A model generated the notes under the pieces. The model saw only the letters and a list, made by a program, of their open reading frames with translations. It had not been told where the DNA came from and made no database searches. From positions 2,150,001 to 2,214,000 of the forward strand of contig NZ_CP038145.1 in the NCBI RefSeq assembly GCF_004519515.1: a DNA stretch of 64,000 bases. Direction: 5' to 3'. Made by a program: the position numbers and the translations under genes. The stretch comes from Actinobacillus indolicus (GTDB lineage Bacteria > Pseudomonadota > Gammaproteobacteria > Enterobacterales > Pasteurellaceae). How positions within the stretch are numbered: the stretch's first letter is position 1; each line of letters starts with the position of its first letter. Positions 63,370 to 64,000 of this stretch are shown one piece after another.

Positions 63370-63696
63370 ATGGCACCAATATCGGCGCTGAGTAAAAAGT
63401 TTAATCCTCAAAATTTTAAATGAATGTCTAAAGGTGGGGGAAATGTTACTTATAATTCAACTAAATCGGTTTTACCAGAGAATCATATAGAGCTATGGAA
63501 TAAAAGTATTGCAGTTAAAAGTGATCCAAATAATAGATGGGCTGTTGAACTAAAAGACGGTAAAACTATTTATCATAGATTTCAAGATGATGGCAATGGT
63601 AATTTTCATTGGAATGGTTCAACTAATGGGAAGACCTCAAAAGGCGAAACAAGAGCCATTAAAATTACAGATGTTCCTACGGAATTAAAAAGGTAA
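63370..63696 (+). pseudogene. Second orphan toxin C-terminal module with an in-frame stop
   Basis: One reading frame from ATG 63370 is interrupted by TGA at 63421-63423, just after APISALSKKFNPQNFK. It resumes at ATG 63424 with SKGGGNVTYNSTKSVLPENHIELWNKS and continues for 90 residues. The C-terminal block (YHRFQDDGNGNFHWNGSTNG) resembles C-terminal domains of Rhs- and CdiA-type toxins. No ribosome site precedes either ATG, and the frame is closed upstream at 63358. This fits a toxin tip left without its delivery protein; it might still be expressed after recombination into a full-length gene. Confidence 0.55.
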
Positions 63697-63701
63697 AAAA
63701 T

Positions 63702-64000
63702 ATGAAACAAATAGGAAATAAAGAGATCTATATTGAAATAGATCTTAATACATATTCAAAAAACATGGCCAATCTTGTTTTGATTGTTGATGGGTTTAAA
63801 TTAGGAACTTTAAATTCTCCAACTTACATTCCTAGTTTTATTAGTTCATTAGATAGTATATTGTTAGAGGATGTTTATTTTTGTGAGAATATAAATATTG
63901 ATTTATTTTATGATCTTGTATTAAGTGGGAAGTTAGAAAGTAGAAATAATTTTACTTTAGAAGAAACTTTTGATGATTTTATGAAAAGATGTATTAGAAG
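63702..64000 (+). CDS. Candidate immunity protein 2, partial at the window edge
   Basis: ATG at 63702 with AAGG about 8 nt upstream; 99 codons are open to the end of the window. The product starts MKQIGNKEIYIEIDLNTYSK and is acidic and Asn/Ile-rich, with strong AT bias. It follows the second toxin module by 5 bp, in the usual toxin-immunity order. No family is recognised. The stop lies beyond the window. Confidence 0.55.
   Translation, partial: MKQIGNKEIYIEIDLNTYSKNMANLVLIVDGFKLGTLNSPTYIPSFISSLDSILLEDVYFCENINIDLFYDLVLSGKLESRNNFTLEETFDDFMKRCIR

Overview
The window is a chromosomal segment of a Pasteurellaceae bacterium. Direct evidence: AT-rich DNA, many copies of the 9-mer ACAAGCGGT (several with the trailing ATTT and TTTTGCAAA blocks of the natural-transformation uptake signal), and enterobacterial-like housekeeping genes throughout. 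The core is the Actinobacillus pleuropneumoniae type (ACAAGCGGT) rather than the Haemophilus influenzae type (AAGTGCGGT). This points to the Actinobacillus/Mannheimia/Glaesserella side of the family; the species cannot be named from the sequence.

Layout. 1-1.4 kb: the 3' end of a sotB-type sugar exporter, whose last codons were displaced by an IS256-type element carrying a nonsense mutation. 1.4-4.1 kb: SH3/anchor protein, phosphate permease (pit) and its DUF47 partner. 4.4-8.8 kb: pheS-pheT-ihfA and an NlpC/P60 lipoprotein. 8.9-10.9 kb: a candidate small RNA, a dedA-purR pair and a 26-residue membrane peptide gene. 10.9-20.1 kb: mnmC, mltA, initiator tRNA-fMet, DUF1294, glyA (with a PurR operator), ornithine carbamoyltransferase, rhlB and a HerA-like ATPase. 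20.2-27.8 kb: an AfuA-type binding protein behind a near-ideal CRP site, fdhE, a DUF4153 gene split by an IS1016-like element, lapC(yejM)-yejL and cmoA. 28-36.7 kb: gyrB, a tgt-hemerythrin-TusA operon, a TrpX-like binding protein behind a TrpR-type operator, and afuB-afuC without an adjacent afuA. 36.8-48.5 kb: guaA, DUF1919 protein, lipoprotein, guaB and the glgB-X-C-A glycogen operon. 48.8-54.1 kb: argC-B-D behind a double ARG box, aroA and a coupled pair of tiny membrane proteins. 54.1-62.7 kb: a second IS1016-like element, polA, ilvIH and maeB with a perfect CRP site. 62.8-64 kb: an AT-rich array of orphan polymorphic-toxin C-termini and candidate immunity genes, running off the window edge.

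The genes form recognisable regulons. PurR is encoded here and its operator lies on glyA. An ARG box pair controls argCBD. CRP sites precede afuA and maeB, with a weaker one at afuB. A TrpR-type palindrome sits on the TrpX-like gene. The most unusual structures are: a roughly 120-bp cloverleaf-like repeat in two diverged copies whose stems are conserved by compensatory changes (upstream of guaA and between argC and aroA); long inverted uptake-signal pairs used as terminators; a GlgB C-terminal extension apparently read out of an uptake signal; and the orphan toxin/immunity array. All three insertion sequences have exact 8-bp target duplications that can be read directly.
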